Source of the DNA: S141-55 sp964422065
Lineage (GTDB): Bacteria > Hydrothermota > Hydrothermia > WGAB01
NCBI GenBank assembly: GCA_964422065.1
Contig: CAYQZW010000001.1
Coordinates: 1-58,413 of the forward strand
Length of the DNA stretch: 58,413 bases
Direction of reading: 5' to 3'
Shown piece by piece: positions 1 through 8,944 of this stretch (positions within the stretch are counted from its first letter, which is position 1; each line of letters begins with the position of its first letter). Position numbers and translations under genes: made by a program. Below the pieces are notes generated by a model, which worked only from the letters and a program-made list of their open reading frames with translations, was not told where the DNA came from and did not search any database.

Positions 1-475
1 CGCGGGTGCCGATGCCCCCGCCGAGTCGGGAGAGTTCCAGGCCCTTGCCGGTCAGCCGGCTCAGGCGGTATTCCAACTGTGCGAGTTCCACCTGGATCTT
101 GGCCTCCGCGGTCCGCGCATGCTGTGCGAAGATGTCCAGGATGAGTTCGGTCCGGTCGATGACCTTGACGCCGATCTCGCGCTCCAGGTTCCGGTGTTGG
201 GAAGGGGTCAACTCGCGATTGAAGATCACCATATCCAGGCCGAACTGTTCGACGATCTTGCGGATTTCGTGGACCTTTCCTTTCCCGATGAGGTAGGCGG
301 GGTCAGGCTCAGGCCGGATCTGCATGACCTTTTCAAAGACCTCGGCGCCCGCGGTCTGGGTCAACTGTGCAAGTTCCTCCAGGCTATCCATTTCCTTCCA
401 GCGGTCCTGGGGGGAGGTCGCGAAGCCTACGAGGAGGGCCTTTTCCTTCTCGGAATCCCTTAGGGGCTGATCCAT
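1..475 (-). CDS. hflX: GTPase HflX, N-terminal part (cut by window edge)
   Basis: This is the first 158 codons of HflX, a ribosome-associated GTPase that splits stalled or stressed 70S ribosomes. The translated start (MDQPLRDSEKEKALLVGF) leads into the HflX N-terminal domain: a Y-L-I-G-K-G-K stretch, then DMVIFNRELTPSQHRNLE, VIDRTELILDIFAQHA, and the family hallmark LSRLGGGIGTR near the cut edge. The G domain with its Walker motifs lies outside the window. The start codon at 475 overlaps the end of lon by 16 bp, so the gene is probably translationally coupled to the protease operon. Identification rests on the strongly conserved N-terminal motifs. Confidence 0.9.
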   Translation of the reverse strand, partial: MDQPLRDSEKEKALLVGFATSPQDRWKEMDSLEELAQLTQTAGAEVFEKVMQIRPEPDPAYLIGKGKVHEIRKIVEQFGLDMVIFNRELTPSQHRNLEREIGVKVIDRTELILDIFAQHARTAEAKIQVELAQLEYRLSRLTGKGLELSRLGGGIGTR

Positions 476-2826
476 GCTTGGCGGGCCGACGGCTTCTCCT
501 TGCTGGGAGGTGACACCGATGGGGCGGTCGGGAAGATCTGGCGGACCAGTTCCTCGGCGCGTTCTACAAACCGCAGGGTCAGACCCTCTTTGATCTCGTT
601 TTCCATCTCCTGGATTTCCGGCTCGTTGGCTTTAGGCAGGTAGACCACGCGGATCCCTGCGCGTTTGGCGGCCAGGAGTTTCTCCTTGAGGCCGCCGACC
701 GGCAGGACCTCGCCGGAGAGGGTGATCTCGCCGGTCATGGCGATCTCGCCGGACACGGGCTTCTGGGTCAAGGCGGAGACCATCGCGATCAGGATCGCGA
801 CGCCCGCGGAGGGCCCGTCCTTGGGGATCGCACCCTCGGGCACGTGGAGGTGGATATCGTACGTGGCATAGAAGTCTTCGTCGAGGCCAAGTTCCTCATA
901 ATGGGCACGGACAAAGGTCAAGGCCGCACGTGCCGATTCCTTCATGACGTTCCCCAGTTGACCGGTGAGTTCGAGGTTGCCTTTGCCGCGGACGGGCACG
1001 ACCTCAATGCGGAGGATCTCGCCCCCGTATTCGGTCCAGGCCAGGCCATACACCACGCCGACGGGCAGTTCGGGCTTGGCGATATGGATGCGTTGTTTGG
1101 GCAGGCCGAGGTATTGCCGGACGCGTTTCGGGGTGACCCGGACCCGCTTGCCGGTCTCCTGGTACTCCCGTGCGATCTTGCGAAGGATCCGTGCGATTTG
1201 CCGCTCGAGGTCGCGGACCCCGGACTCCCGCGTGTACTCCCGGATGATGGTCAGGATCGCCTTCTCCTCAAAGGTCACGGCGTTCTTCGGCAGCCCGGTC
1301 TCCTCAAGTTTCTTCGGGATCAGGTGACGCTTGGCGATCTGGATCTTTTCGTGGTCCAGGTAGCCCCGGATCGGGATGATCTCCATCCGGTCCATCAAGG
1401 GCCTGGGGATGCCATACAGGGAGTTGGCGGTGGTGATAAACAGGACCTCGGAGAGGTCAAACTCAACCTCTAAGTAATGGTCAACGAAGGACTTATTGAT
1501 CTCCGGGTCCAGGACTTCCATGAGTGCGGCCTGCGGGTCGCCCCGGAAATCGGCGCCCATCTTGTCAATCTCGTCAAGCAGGAACACGGGGTTTTTGGTG
1601 CCTGCGCGGCGGATCTGTTGGATGATCCGGCCGGGCAATGCGCCGACATAGGTCCGACGGTGTCCGCGGATCTCGGCCTCATCCCGGACGCCGCCGAGCG
1701 ACATCCGGACAAACCGGCGGCCCAAGGCCCGTGCGATGGACTTCGCCAGGGACGTCTTGCCCACGCCCGGCGGGCCGACGAAGCAGATGACCTCGCCTTT
1801 GAGCCGGCCCTTGAGTTTCAAGACGGAAAGGTATTCCAAGATCCGGTTCTTCTGCTCTTCCAGGCCGTAGTGGTCCTCGTCCAAAATCTTGCGGGCGTGT
1901 CGGATATCCAGGTTGTCCTGGGTCTTCTTGGACCAGGGCAACGAGATGAGCCAGTCGAGGTAATTGCGGAGCACGGTGGCTTCCGGAGAGATCGCCGGGG
2001 TCTTCCGCAGTTTGTTGAGTTCGGAGAGCGCCTTTTTCTCGACCTCAGGGGGCATCTTTGCATCCCGGATCTTCTGTTCCAGGACTGAATACTCGTCTTC
2101 TTCGTCTTCGCCCAACTCGCGCTGGATTTCCTTCATCTCCTGCTGTAAGAACCACTGGCGCTGGTTGCGTTGGATTTCCTCTTTGACCCGTTCCTCGATC
2201 TTCTTCTTGAGGTTGATGAATTCCAGTTCGCGGATGAAGAATTCAATGAGCAGTCGGAGTTGGTGTTCCAGGGTCTCGGCCTCCAGGAGTTTCTGGCGGT
2301 CTGCGGTGGGCAGAGGGAAGTGTGCCGAAAGGATATTGGCAATGACTTGGGGGTCGGTCTCGTTGTCCATGACGTTCCGGACGATCTCGTCTAACGGATA
2401 GGACTTCGCTTCCAGGAGTTGCCGGAAATAGTCCTGGGTGATCCGGAGGAGTTCGGGGATGTGCTGGCCGGTCTGGACCTGGGGATAGGGCTCCACGGTG
2501 GCGACATAGTAGCCTTCGGACTCCAGGGTGATCCATTCCCGGAGGCGGACCCGCTCGAGCCCCCGAACGAGCGCCCGGATACTGCCATCCGGAGGGGTGA
2601 TGTACTGCACGAAGGTGCCGGTGACGCCGACGGGATAGACGTCGTCCTGATCGGGCTCTTCCACACTGCTGTTCTTCTGTGTGATGAAGAGGACGTTCTG
2701 TTTCATGGACAGGGCGTGTCGGGCTGCACGGAGGGAGAACGGCCGGGCGATCAGGATGGGATGCATGCTGTAGGGGAACAGCACAATCTCCCGCAGTGGA
2801 ATCACAGGCAACGTGAGGGTTTCCAT
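460..2826 (-). CDS. lon: ATP-dependent protease Lon
   Basis: Lon is a cytoplasmic AAA+ serine protease that degrades misfolded and regulatory proteins. The 788-residue product has the usual three parts: an N-terminal substrate-binding domain beginning METLTLPVIPLREIV, a AAA+ module with Walker A GPPGVGKT (Lys357) and Walker B LLDEID, and the protease domain with catalytic Ser673 in KDGPSAGVAI and Lys in GGLKEKLLAAKRAG. An open frame extends 25 codons further upstream, but it runs into clpX and lacks Lon similarity. The ATG at 2826 lies 1 nt after the clpX stop and gives the family-typical N terminus. Length is normal for LonA. It is the fourth gene of the tig-clpP-clpX-lon-hflX run. Confidence 0.97.
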   Translation of the reverse strand: METLTLPVIPLREIVLFPYSMHPILIARPFSLRAARHALSMKQNVLFITQKNSSVEEPDQDDVYPVGVTGTFVQYITPPDGSIRALVRGLERVRLREWITLESEGYYVATVEPYPQVQTGQHIPELLRITQDYFRQLLEAKSYPLDEIVRNVMDNETDPQVIANILSAHFPLPTADRQKLLEAETLEHQLRLLIEFFIRELEFINLKKKIEERVKEEIQRNQRQWFLQQEMKEIQRELGEDEEDEYSVLEQKIRDAKMPPEVEKKALSELNKLRKTPAISPEATVLRNYLDWLISLPWSKKTQDNLDIRHARKILDEDHYGLEEQKNRILEYLSVLKLKGRLKGEVICFVGPPGVGKTSLAKSIARALGRRFVRMSLGGVRDEAEIRGHRRTYVGALPGRIIQQIRRAGTKNPVFLLDEIDKMGADFRGDPQAALMEVLDPEINKSFVDHYLEVEFDLSEVLFITTANSLYGIPRPLMDRMEIIPIRGYLDHEKIQIAKRHLIPKKLEETGLPKNAVTFEEKAILTIIREYTRESGVRDLERQIARILRKIAREYQETGKRVRVTPKRVRQYLGLPKQRIHIAKPELPVGVVYGLAWTEYGGEILRIEVVPVRGKGNLELTGQLGNVMKESARAALTFVRAHYEELGLDEDFYATYDIHLHVPEGAIPKDGPSAGVAILIAMVSALTQKPVSGEIAMTGEITLSGEVLPVGGLKEKLLAAKRAGIRVVYLPKANEPEIQEMENEIKEGLTLRFVERAEELVRQIFPTAPSVSPPSKEKPSARQAWISP

Positions 2827-2827
2827 C

Positions 2828-4075
2828 TCAGGCACGCTTCTTTCGACGGCCACGGATGAACCGGGGCAAGGTCCCGTTCCGGACCGTGTCCCCATCCACA
2901 ACGATCTCCACGACGTTCTTCATGGACGGGACCCGGAACATCGTTTCCATGAGGAGATCTTCCAGGATAGCGCGGAGTCCCCGTGCACCGGTCCCCCTCT
3001 GGATCGCAATCTCTGCGATGGTCTCCAGCGCGTCCTGGGTCACGGTCAGCCGGATGCCCTCCATCTCGAAGTAGTGGGTGTATTGCTTGATCAGGGCGCG
3101 TTTCGGCTCGACCAGGATCCGGACCAGGTGCTCCTTGTTCAGCGGATGGAGCGTCGCGACAACCGGGAATCGCCCCACGAATTCTGGCAAGAAGCCGTAC
3201 TTGATCAAGTCCTCGGGCTGGACCGGGAGCACCTCAGCCTCTTTGGGTTGGGTGTCTTCATTGCCCAGGGTTGTGGCAAAACCCAGGCGGTTCCGGCCTA
3301 ACCGGGCCTTGACGATCTCCTCCAGGCCGGAGAACGTGCCTCCACAGATGAACAGGATGTTGGTCGTGTCAATCTGGATAAAGGGCTGTTCCGGGTGCTT
3401 CCGGCCGCCTTGGGGCGGCACATTGGCAACGGTGCCCTCCAGAATCTTGAGGAGCGCCTGTTGGACCCCTTCACCGGAAACGTCGCGGGTGATGGATGGC
3501 GAATCGCTACGGCGTGCGAGTTTGTCGATCTCGTCAATATAGACAATGCCCATCTGGGCGCGCTCGACGTCATAGTCTGCCACCTGCAGGAGCCGGACCA
3601 GGATGTTCTCGACATCCTCGCCCACATAGCCAGCCTCTGTCAGGGGCGTGGCGTCATAGATGGCGAACGGGACCTTCAGAAACTCGGCGAGGGTCCGCGC
3701 GAGCAGGGTTTTGCCGGTGCCCGTAGGGCCGATCAGCAGGATGTTCGCCTTCTCAAGTTTGAGGTCTTTGTTCTTCTGGCTCAGCCGCTTGTAGTGGTTA
3801 TAGACCGCGACGGACAAGACCTTTTTTGCCCATTCCTGGCCGATCACGTGCTTGTCCAGGTACGCCTTGATCTCCTCCGGCGGTGGGGGACTCAAAATGG
3901 AGACTTCCCGGCTCAGGATGTGCTCTTCCTGCAGGATGTCCCACGCGATCTTTACGCAGTCGGAGCAGATATACGCGTCTGCACCGGAGATCAGGCGGTT
4001 GACCTCGCTCGCCGTCCGATTGCAAAAGGAACACTTGGGCTCTTGTTTACCGGCTGCCTTTTTCTTTTGTGCCAT
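2828..4075 (-). CDS. clpX: ATP-dependent Clp protease ATP-binding subunit ClpX
   Basis: ClpX is the hexameric unfoldase that feeds substrates to ClpP. The 415-residue protein has the N-terminal four-cysteine zinc-binding domain (CSFC near residue 15 and CSDC about 20 residues later), then the AAA+ core with Walker A GPTGTGKT, Walker B VYIDEIDKLA and the sensor region GTGARGLRAILEDLL. The start at 4075 is chosen because it has a GGAGAT ribosome-binding site in front and gives the normal MAQKKK N terminus; a longer frame reaching 4186 lies wholly inside clpP. It overlaps the clpP end by 29 bp and ends 1 nt before lon, so all are likely one transcript. Confidence 0.97.
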   Translation of the reverse strand: MAQKKKAAGKQEPKCSFCNRTASEVNRLISGADAYICSDCVKIAWDILQEEHILSREVSILSPPPPEEIKAYLDKHVIGQEWAKKVLSVAVYNHYKRLSQKNKDLKLEKANILLIGPTGTGKTLLARTLAEFLKVPFAIYDATPLTEAGYVGEDVENILVRLLQVADYDVERAQMGIVYIDEIDKLARRSDSPSITRDVSGEGVQQALLKILEGTVANVPPQGGRKHPEQPFIQIDTTNILFICGGTFSGLEEIVKARLGRNRLGFATTLGNEDTQPKEAEVLPVQPEDLIKYGFLPEFVGRFPVVATLHPLNKEHLVRILVEPKRALIKQYTHYFEMEGIRLTVTQDALETIAEIAIQRGTGARGLRAILEDLLMETMFRVPSMKNVVEIVVDGDTVRNGTLPRFIRGRRKKRA

Positions 4076-4679
4076 GTTTCGGGATCTCCTTTCGGCTTGT
4101 GATGACATCGTCAATGATGCCGTATTCCTTTGCTTCCTCTGCGGACATGAAGAAGTTCCGGTCGGTATCCTTCTCGATCTGTTCAATGGGTCTGCCGGTA
4201 TGTTTGGCCAGGATCTCGTTGAGGATATTGCGGAGCCGCATGATCTCGCGGGCGTGGATATCGATATCGACGGCCTGGCCCTGGACCCCGCCCCACGGCT
4301 GGTGGATCATCACGCGGGAATGGGGCAATGCGAACCGCTTGCCCGGGGTCCCAGCGGCCAGCAAAACCGCCGCCATAGACGCCGCCAGCCCCACACAGAT
4401 GGTGGAGACGTCCGGCTTGATGTACTGGATCGTGTCGTAGACCGCGAGGCCTGCGGTGATGACGCCACCCGGCGAATTGATGTACACATAGATGTCCTTC
4501 TCCGGGTCCTCGGCCTCCAGAAAGAGCAGTTGGGCGATCACCAGGTTCGCCACGTGGTCATTGATCTCCGTGCCAATGAACACGATCCGGTCCTTGAGGA
4601 GCCGCGAATAGATGTCGTACACCCGCTCCCCACGGCCGGTCTGCTCAATGACATACGGTACGTATTGTCCCTTCATCAC
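4047..4679 (-). CDS. clpP: ATP-dependent Clp protease proteolytic subunit ClpP
   Basis: ClpP forms the tetradecameric serine-protease barrel that partners with ClpX. The 210-residue product carries the catalytic Ser101 in GLAASMAA, His126 in RVMIHQPWGG, and an Asp near residue 173 in the KDTDR stretch, together with the IYVYINSPGG signature. Length and spacing match ordinary bacterial ClpP. The start codon overlaps the tig stop by 4 nt (ATGA), indicating translational coupling, and the C-terminal end overlaps clpX. Nothing suggests it is one of the divergent regulatory ClpR or multiple-ClpP forms. Confidence 0.97.
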   Translation of the reverse strand: MMKGQYVPYVIEQTGRGERVYDIYSRLLKDRIVFIGTEINDHVANLVIAQLLFLEAEDPEKDIYVYINSPGGVITAGLAVYDTIQYIKPDVSTICVGLAASMAAVLLAAGTPGKRFALPHSRVMIHQPWGGVQGQAVDIDIHAREIMRLRNILNEILAKHTGRPIEQIEKDTDRNFFMSAEEAKEYGIIDDVITSRKEIPKHGTKEKGSR

Positions 4680-5914
4680 TCGACAATCACCTCTAATTTC
4701 ACAAGGTTTTTCATCTGTTCCATGGCCTTCCGTCGGCGGATCACGGTCTTGATCCAGCCGAGGTTGTTCTTCTTTTCCAGGGCCTCCCGGTACTTCTCCG
4801 GGGGCACCCGATACTCCTTGGCCCGACGCTCGATCTCTTCCTGGATCTCCTCTTCGGTCGGCTCGATGTTCATCTTCTCCGCATACCGGTCCAGCAGGAT
4901 CTCCCGGATGATCTGGTTCGTGGCCACGGCCTGCAGAAACTCGTCGGGCTTCTCCAGGTTCTCCAGGAAGTCCGGGTTCAGTTGCTGTTTCAGGATCTCG
5001 ATGCGTTCCTGGACCAGGGTCGGGGGCACCTCGAACTGGATGCGCTGGTACACTTCGTGGATGATCTGATTCTCCACGTCCCGTTCCGAGTCTTCGCGGG
5101 CCCGTGCTTCCAATTCCTCGCGGATCTTTTTGAAGAGTTCGTCCACGTTTTCGTAGCCCAGCATCTGAGCGAATTCGTCATTCACTTCCGGCAGGACCCG
5201 GCGTTTGATGGACCGGATTTTGTAGATAAAGGTCCGATGGACTTCGTTCCCCTTATCGTCCTGGAAGGTCATCGGCACTTCCACGAGATCGCCAGGGGCT
5301 TTGTCCAGGAGGTGTTCCACGATCTTCGGGTTTGTCCGCTCCGGATCGAGCACGATATAGGCGTTTTTCAGGCGGTCTCGGACTTTGCCCTTTTCGTCCC
5401 GTTCTTCGTAGTCCACAAACACGTAGTCTCCGGGCTCGGTCTTGCCGTCCTTGGTCTCAAATTCTGCCAGCGATTCCCGGAGCCCCTGGATCCGGCGTTC
5501 GACCTCGGCCTCGGTAACCCGGATCACCTTTTTCTTGACCTGGATGTCTTGGATCGGGGGGAACTCAAAGTTCGGGATGACCTCGATCCGGGTCCGGACC
5601 TTGATCTTGCCGTCCTCTTCGGTCTGTTCTAAGAGGTGGATCGGTCCGACGAGGTGGAGGTTCCGCAGTTTGGCTTCTTCAAGGATTTTGTCTTTGAGGA
5701 CGTCCTCAAAGGCCTGGCTCCGGATCTCGTCCCGGTAGACGGTCTTGACCACCTCTAACGGGGCCTTCCCGGGTCGGAAGCCCCGAATCTTGACTCTTCG
5801 CTGCAGTGCGCGTGCAACGCGGTCGATCCGCTCCTGGATCTCTTGAGGATCGAGGAGGATCTCCAGTTCGCGAGTTGCAGAAAGCGAAGTATCCGTAATG
5901 ATCTTGTCGGCCAT
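4676..5914 (-). CDS. tig: trigger factor (ribosome-bound chaperone and prolyl isomerase)
   Basis: Trigger factor binds at the ribosome exit tunnel and shields nascent chains. The 412-residue protein has the ribosome-binding N domain with the signature GFRPGKAP near residue 45, a middle FKBP-like segment containing GDYVFVDYEERDEKG, and a helical, highly charged C-terminal arm. It is first in the tig-clpP-clpX-lon-hflX run. The intergenic stretch before it, after etfA, is about 40 bp and contains a TAAAAT box (TGTAAAAT) that overlaps the etfA stop, which may act as its own -10 element. An AAGGATG ribosome-binding site precedes the ATG. Confidence 0.95.
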   Translation of the reverse strand: MADKIITDTSLSATRELEILLDPQEIQERIDRVARALQRRVKIRGFRPGKAPLEVVKTVYRDEIRSQAFEDVLKDKILEEAKLRNLHLVGPIHLLEQTEEDGKIKVRTRIEVIPNFEFPPIQDIQVKKKVIRVTEAEVERRIQGLRESLAEFETKDGKTEPGDYVFVDYEERDEKGKVRDRLKNAYIVLDPERTNPKIVEHLLDKAPGDLVEVPMTFQDDKGNEVHRTFIYKIRSIKRRVLPEVNDEFAQMLGYENVDELFKKIREELEARAREDSERDVENQIIHEVYQRIQFEVPPTLVQERIEILKQQLNPDFLENLEKPDEFLQAVATNQIIREILLDRYAEKMNIEPTEEEIQEEIERRAKEYRVPPEKYREALEKKNNLGWIKTVIRRRKAMEQMKNLVKLEVIVE

Positions 5915-5953
5915 TCAGTGTCACCATCCTTGGCGTTTTTTTGGCCCTTAATT

Positions 5954-6913
5954 TTACAGGTTCTTCAGGCGTTGGGTGAGTTCAGGGACCGCCTTGAACA
6001 GGTCCTCCACCAGGCCGACATCGGCCACCTTAAAGATCGGGGCCTCCGGGTCCTTGTTGATCGCGACAATGAACCGTGAGTTCCGCATTCCAGCGAGGTG
6101 TTGCAGGGCGCCGGAGATCCCGATGGCAAAATAGAGCCGGGGTGTGATCACCTTCCCGGTCTGCCCCACCTGATGGCTATGGTCGATCCAGCCCGCGTCT
6201 ACAGCGGCGCGGGAGGCACCGATGGCCACCGACTCCCCGGTAATCCGTTCAATCTCTTGTGCGAGGGCCTTGAGGAGATCAAAGGCCTCAGGCCCACCGA
6301 GCCCGCGTCCACCAGAGACCACGATGTCCGCCTCCGCGACGTCCGTCTCGCCCTTTGCCTTCTCGTGGACACCCAGGACCTGGACCGGGCTATCCGGGAG
6401 TTGCGGGGTAAACTCCTCTACCTGTGCGCTCCCGGCGTCCACCGTCTCGATGGGCAACGCCTTGAGTTTCATCGCCAAGACTGCAGGCTGTGCGTTCAGC
6501 CGGAAGAAGCCGAAGATCTTGCCGGTATAAACCGTTTTCTTGAGGAGGAGGCCCGAGCCTTGTCGTTCCGCCTCCAGGACATCCGTCACCGCCGGCACGC
6601 CCAGCAGGGCCGCCACCCGGCCGGCCAACTCCTTGCCGTTCGGTGTGCCGGGGAACAGCACGGCCTCTGGCGACTCGTTGTCCACCACCTGTTTCAGGGC
6701 CTGGGCATAGGCTTCGCCGACATAGGTCGCCGGCAGTCCCTGGAGCGACACCACCTTTTGGGCGCCGTATGCCCCCAGGCTCTGTGGATCGGACAAGTTC
6801 GCTGTGACCGCAACGATCTCATCGCCCCACCTGCGTGCCAAGGTAAAGAGTTCCAAAGCGCCTTTCTTGGCTTGGTTCTCAAACGTTTCAACGAAAATCA
6901 AGGTCTTGGCCAT
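5954..6913 (-). CDS. etfA: electron transfer flavoprotein alpha subunit
   Basis: EtfA binds FAD and, with EtfB, carries electrons from acyl-CoA dehydrogenases or other flavoenzymes to the membrane quinone pool or to a bifurcating partner. The 319-residue protein starts MAKTLIFVETFENQ and contains the C-terminal FAD-binding signature region (VVSGGRGLGG, then GASRAAVDAGWIDHSHQVGQTGK and YFAIGISGALQH), all conserved. The ATG at 6913 is preferred over the in-frame ATG at 6919 because the AAGGAGG ribosome-binding site is then about 9 nt away. It follows etfB after 15 nt. No acyl-CoA dehydrogenase is encoded nearby, so the physiological partner is not visible here. Confidence 0.95.
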   Translation of the reverse strand: MAKTLIFVETFENQAKKGALELFTLARRWGDEIVAVTANLSDPQSLGAYGAQKVVSLQGLPATYVGEAYAQALKQVVDNESPEAVLFPGTPNGKELAGRVAALLGVPAVTDVLEAERQGSGLLLKKTVYTGKIFGFFRLNAQPAVLAMKLKALPIETVDAGSAQVEEFTPQLPDSPVQVLGVHEKAKGETDVAEADIVVSGGRGLGGPEAFDLLKALAQEIERITGESVAIGASRAAVDAGWIDHSHQVGQTGKVITPRLYFAIGISGALQHLAGMRNSRFIVAINKDPEAPIFKVADVGLVEDLFKAVPELTQRLKNL

Positions 6914-6928
6914 GATCATCCACCTCCT

Positions 6929-7684
6929 TTAGAGGACCTTTTTCTCGCGCAGGATCTCAAGGAGCCGTTCCACATTTTTCGGGAACTCGTCTTGGATCAC
7001 GATCCCAGCCTCTTTTTGGGGCGGCATTTCCATGTGATCCAGAGCGAGTGCGCTCTCCGGGAGTGAGACCTCTACCTCGTCAATCGGTTTCCGTTTGGCC
7101 ATCATGATGCCCCGGAGCGTGGGGAGCCGGGGCTCATTCAAGCCCTTTTCCGTGGTGATCACGCAGGGCAGCGGCGCCTCCACCTCAATGGCGCCATCGT
7201 CCGTCTCCCGGTGTGCCTTCACCTTGCCGTCCTGGACCTCCAGGTGCACGACGTAGGTCAGGAGGGGAACCCCTGCGAGGGTAGCGAGGTAGGCGGGCAC
7301 GAGTCCGAAGTTATCGTCCACCGCCTCTTTCCCCATCAATACGAGATCAAAGCCTTCCTGGCTCAGGAACTCATGGAACGCCTTTGCGGTGGCCTCGGGC
7401 GACACAAAGGGTGAGGCATTGATTTTCAGATGGACCGCGCGGTCGGCCCCCAATGCCAACGCATTCCGGAGCGTCTCTTTTGCTCCATCGTCGCCCAGAG
7501 AGACAGCCACGATCTCTGCGTCCCCGGCCTTTTCTTTGATCCGGAGCGCCTCTTCAATGGCGAACTCGTCATAAGGGTTGACCACATAATTCAGGTTTTC
7601 ACGGACGATATCGGTCCCCGTGTCGTTGACCTGGACGGGGATCCCGGTATCGGGAACTCTTTTGAGGAACACGATGAGTTTCAT
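6929..7684 (-). CDS. etfB: electron transfer flavoprotein beta subunit
   Basis: EtfB is the smaller ETF subunit and holds AMP (or a second FAD in bifurcating types). The 251-residue protein starts MKLIVFLKRVPDTG and shows the family hallmarks NYVVNPYDEFAIEEALRIKE and, near residue 122, GKEAVDDNFGLVPAYLA, followed by EPRLPTLRGIMMAKRKPI. An AAGGAGGTG ribosome-binding site lies directly upstream. It sits 20 nt after the thiolase gene and 15 nt before etfA, so thl-etfB-etfA is very probably one unit. Whether this ETF is bifurcating cannot be decided by eye. Confidence 0.95.
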   Translation of the reverse strand: MKLIVFLKRVPDTGIPVQVNDTGTDIVRENLNYVVNPYDEFAIEEALRIKEKAGDAEIVAVSLGDDGAKETLRNALALGADRAVHLKINASPFVSPEATAKAFHEFLSQEGFDLVLMGKEAVDDNFGLVPAYLATLAGVPLLTYVVHLEVQDGKVKAHRETDDGAIEVEAPLPCVITTEKGLNEPRLPTLRGIMMAKRKPIDEVEVSLPESALALDHMEMPPQKEAGIVIQDEFPKNVERLLEILREKKVL

Positions 7685-7704
7685 GGTTCACCTCCTTTTC
7701 CGGC

Positions 7705-8898
7705 TTATGATGGGCGGATGACGGACATGGCGACGGCCATACCGCCCCCGATACACAGGGTTGCGAGGCCACGATAGGCCTGGTATCGCTTCATGGCGTA
7801 GAGCAGGGTCACGAGGATCCGGGTCCCACTGGCACCGATCGGGTGCCCCAGCGCGATGGCGCCCCCGTGGACATTGACCTTGGACCAGTCAAATCCCAGG
7901 GCTTTGCCGTCGGCCAGGGTCTGGGAGGCGAACGCCTCGTTGATCTCAATAAGGTCAAAAGCCCCGATATCCTTCAGGCCGAGGAGGTCCATGAGTTTCT
8001 GGACCCCTGTAATCGGGGCAAAGAAGAGTTCCTTGGGCTCCACGGCCCCCGAGGTATAGCCCTCAATGATGGCCAGGGGCTCTAAGCCGCGTTTTTCGGC
8101 CTCCTCCTCGCTCATCAGGACCACCGCCGCGGCGCCATCGTTCAGGGTGGACGCATTGCCGGCGGTGATCATCCCGTCCTTTTCAAAGGCCGGCTTCAGT
8201 TTCGCGAGTTTCTCGACCGAGGTATCCTTCCTCGGCCCCTCGTCCACACGGACGACCTGGACCTCGCCCTTCCGGCCGGGCACTTCTACCGGCACAATCT
8301 CTTCATCAAAGAGGCCGTCCTCTATCGCTTTCACGGCTTTCCGATGGCTCTCGTACGCAAACTGGTCCAGTTCCGCTCGGGTCAACCCCGCCTTTTTGGC
8401 GGTGTATTCGGCGAGGTTCCCCATATGCAGGCCGGAGAACGCGTCGAGCAAGCCGTCATAGATCATGAGGTCAATGAGTTCCGCGTTGCCGTATTTGTGG
8501 CCCTTCCGGTAGTTCTTGATGGCGAAGGGGGCGTTGGACATGGACTCCATGCCGCCGGCGACGACGATCTTGGCCTGGCCCAGCGCAATGGCCTGGGCCC
8601 CGAGCATTACAGACTTTAAGCCAGACCCACAGACCATGTTGACCGTAAAAGCCGGGGTATGAGGGCTGACCCCTCCCTTGATCGCCGCCTGACGGGCCGG
8701 TCCTTGTCCTGCGCCACCCTGGAGCACGTTGCCCATGATGACCTCATCCACCTCTGCGCCGTCCAGGCGCGCCCGTTTGAGCGCCTCCCGGACCACGATG
8801 GCCCCGAGATCGGTCACCTCTAAGGCCGATAAGCCCCCCATGAACCGACCGATCGGGGTCCGAACTGCAGAAACAATGGCTACTCGCTTTTGTGCCAT
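7705..8898 (-). CDS. acetyl-CoA C-acetyltransferase (thiolase)
   Basis: This 397-residue thiolase condenses two acetyl-CoA to acetoacetyl-CoA or runs the reverse thiolysis. The nucleophilic Cys90 sits in NMVCGSGLKS, the acid/base His in GGAIALGHPIGASG, and the second catalytic Cys in TLCIGGGMA, all as in biosynthetic type II thiolases. A strong AAGGAGG ribosome-binding site precedes the ATG. It lies upstream of etfB and etfA, suggesting short-chain or butanoyl-type acyl-CoA metabolism, although the hydroxyacyl-CoA dehydrogenase, crotonase and acyl-CoA dehydrogenase expected for a full pathway are not in the window. Substrate chain length is not certain. Confidence 0.93.
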   Translation of the reverse strand: MAQKRVAIVSAVRTPIGRFMGGLSALEVTDLGAIVVREALKRARLDGAEVDEVIMGNVLQGGAGQGPARQAAIKGGVSPHTPAFTVNMVCGSGLKSVMLGAQAIALGQAKIVVAGGMESMSNAPFAIKNYRKGHKYGNAELIDLMIYDGLLDAFSGLHMGNLAEYTAKKAGLTRAELDQFAYESHRKAVKAIEDGLFDEEIVPVEVPGRKGEVQVVRVDEGPRKDTSVEKLAKLKPAFEKDGMITAGNASTLNDGAAAVVLMSEEEAEKRGLEPLAIIEGYTSGAVEPKELFFAPITGVQKLMDLLGLKDIGAFDLIEINEAFASQTLADGKALGFDWSKVNVHGGAIALGHPIGASGTRILVTLLYAMKRYQAYRGLATLCIGGGMAVAMSVIRPS

Positions 8899-8944
8899 GC
8901 GAAACCTCCTTGTTTCCTCTCCCGCCCTGCCTGACCCGATGCTC

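Noticed and set aside
844..2859. Long open frames antisense to lon
   Set aside because: They mirror the high-GC third positions of lon, have no ribosome-binding sites and no family pattern.
2827..2901. Longer N terminus for Lon
   Set aside because: It lies inside clpX, and the family-like N terminus begins at 2826.
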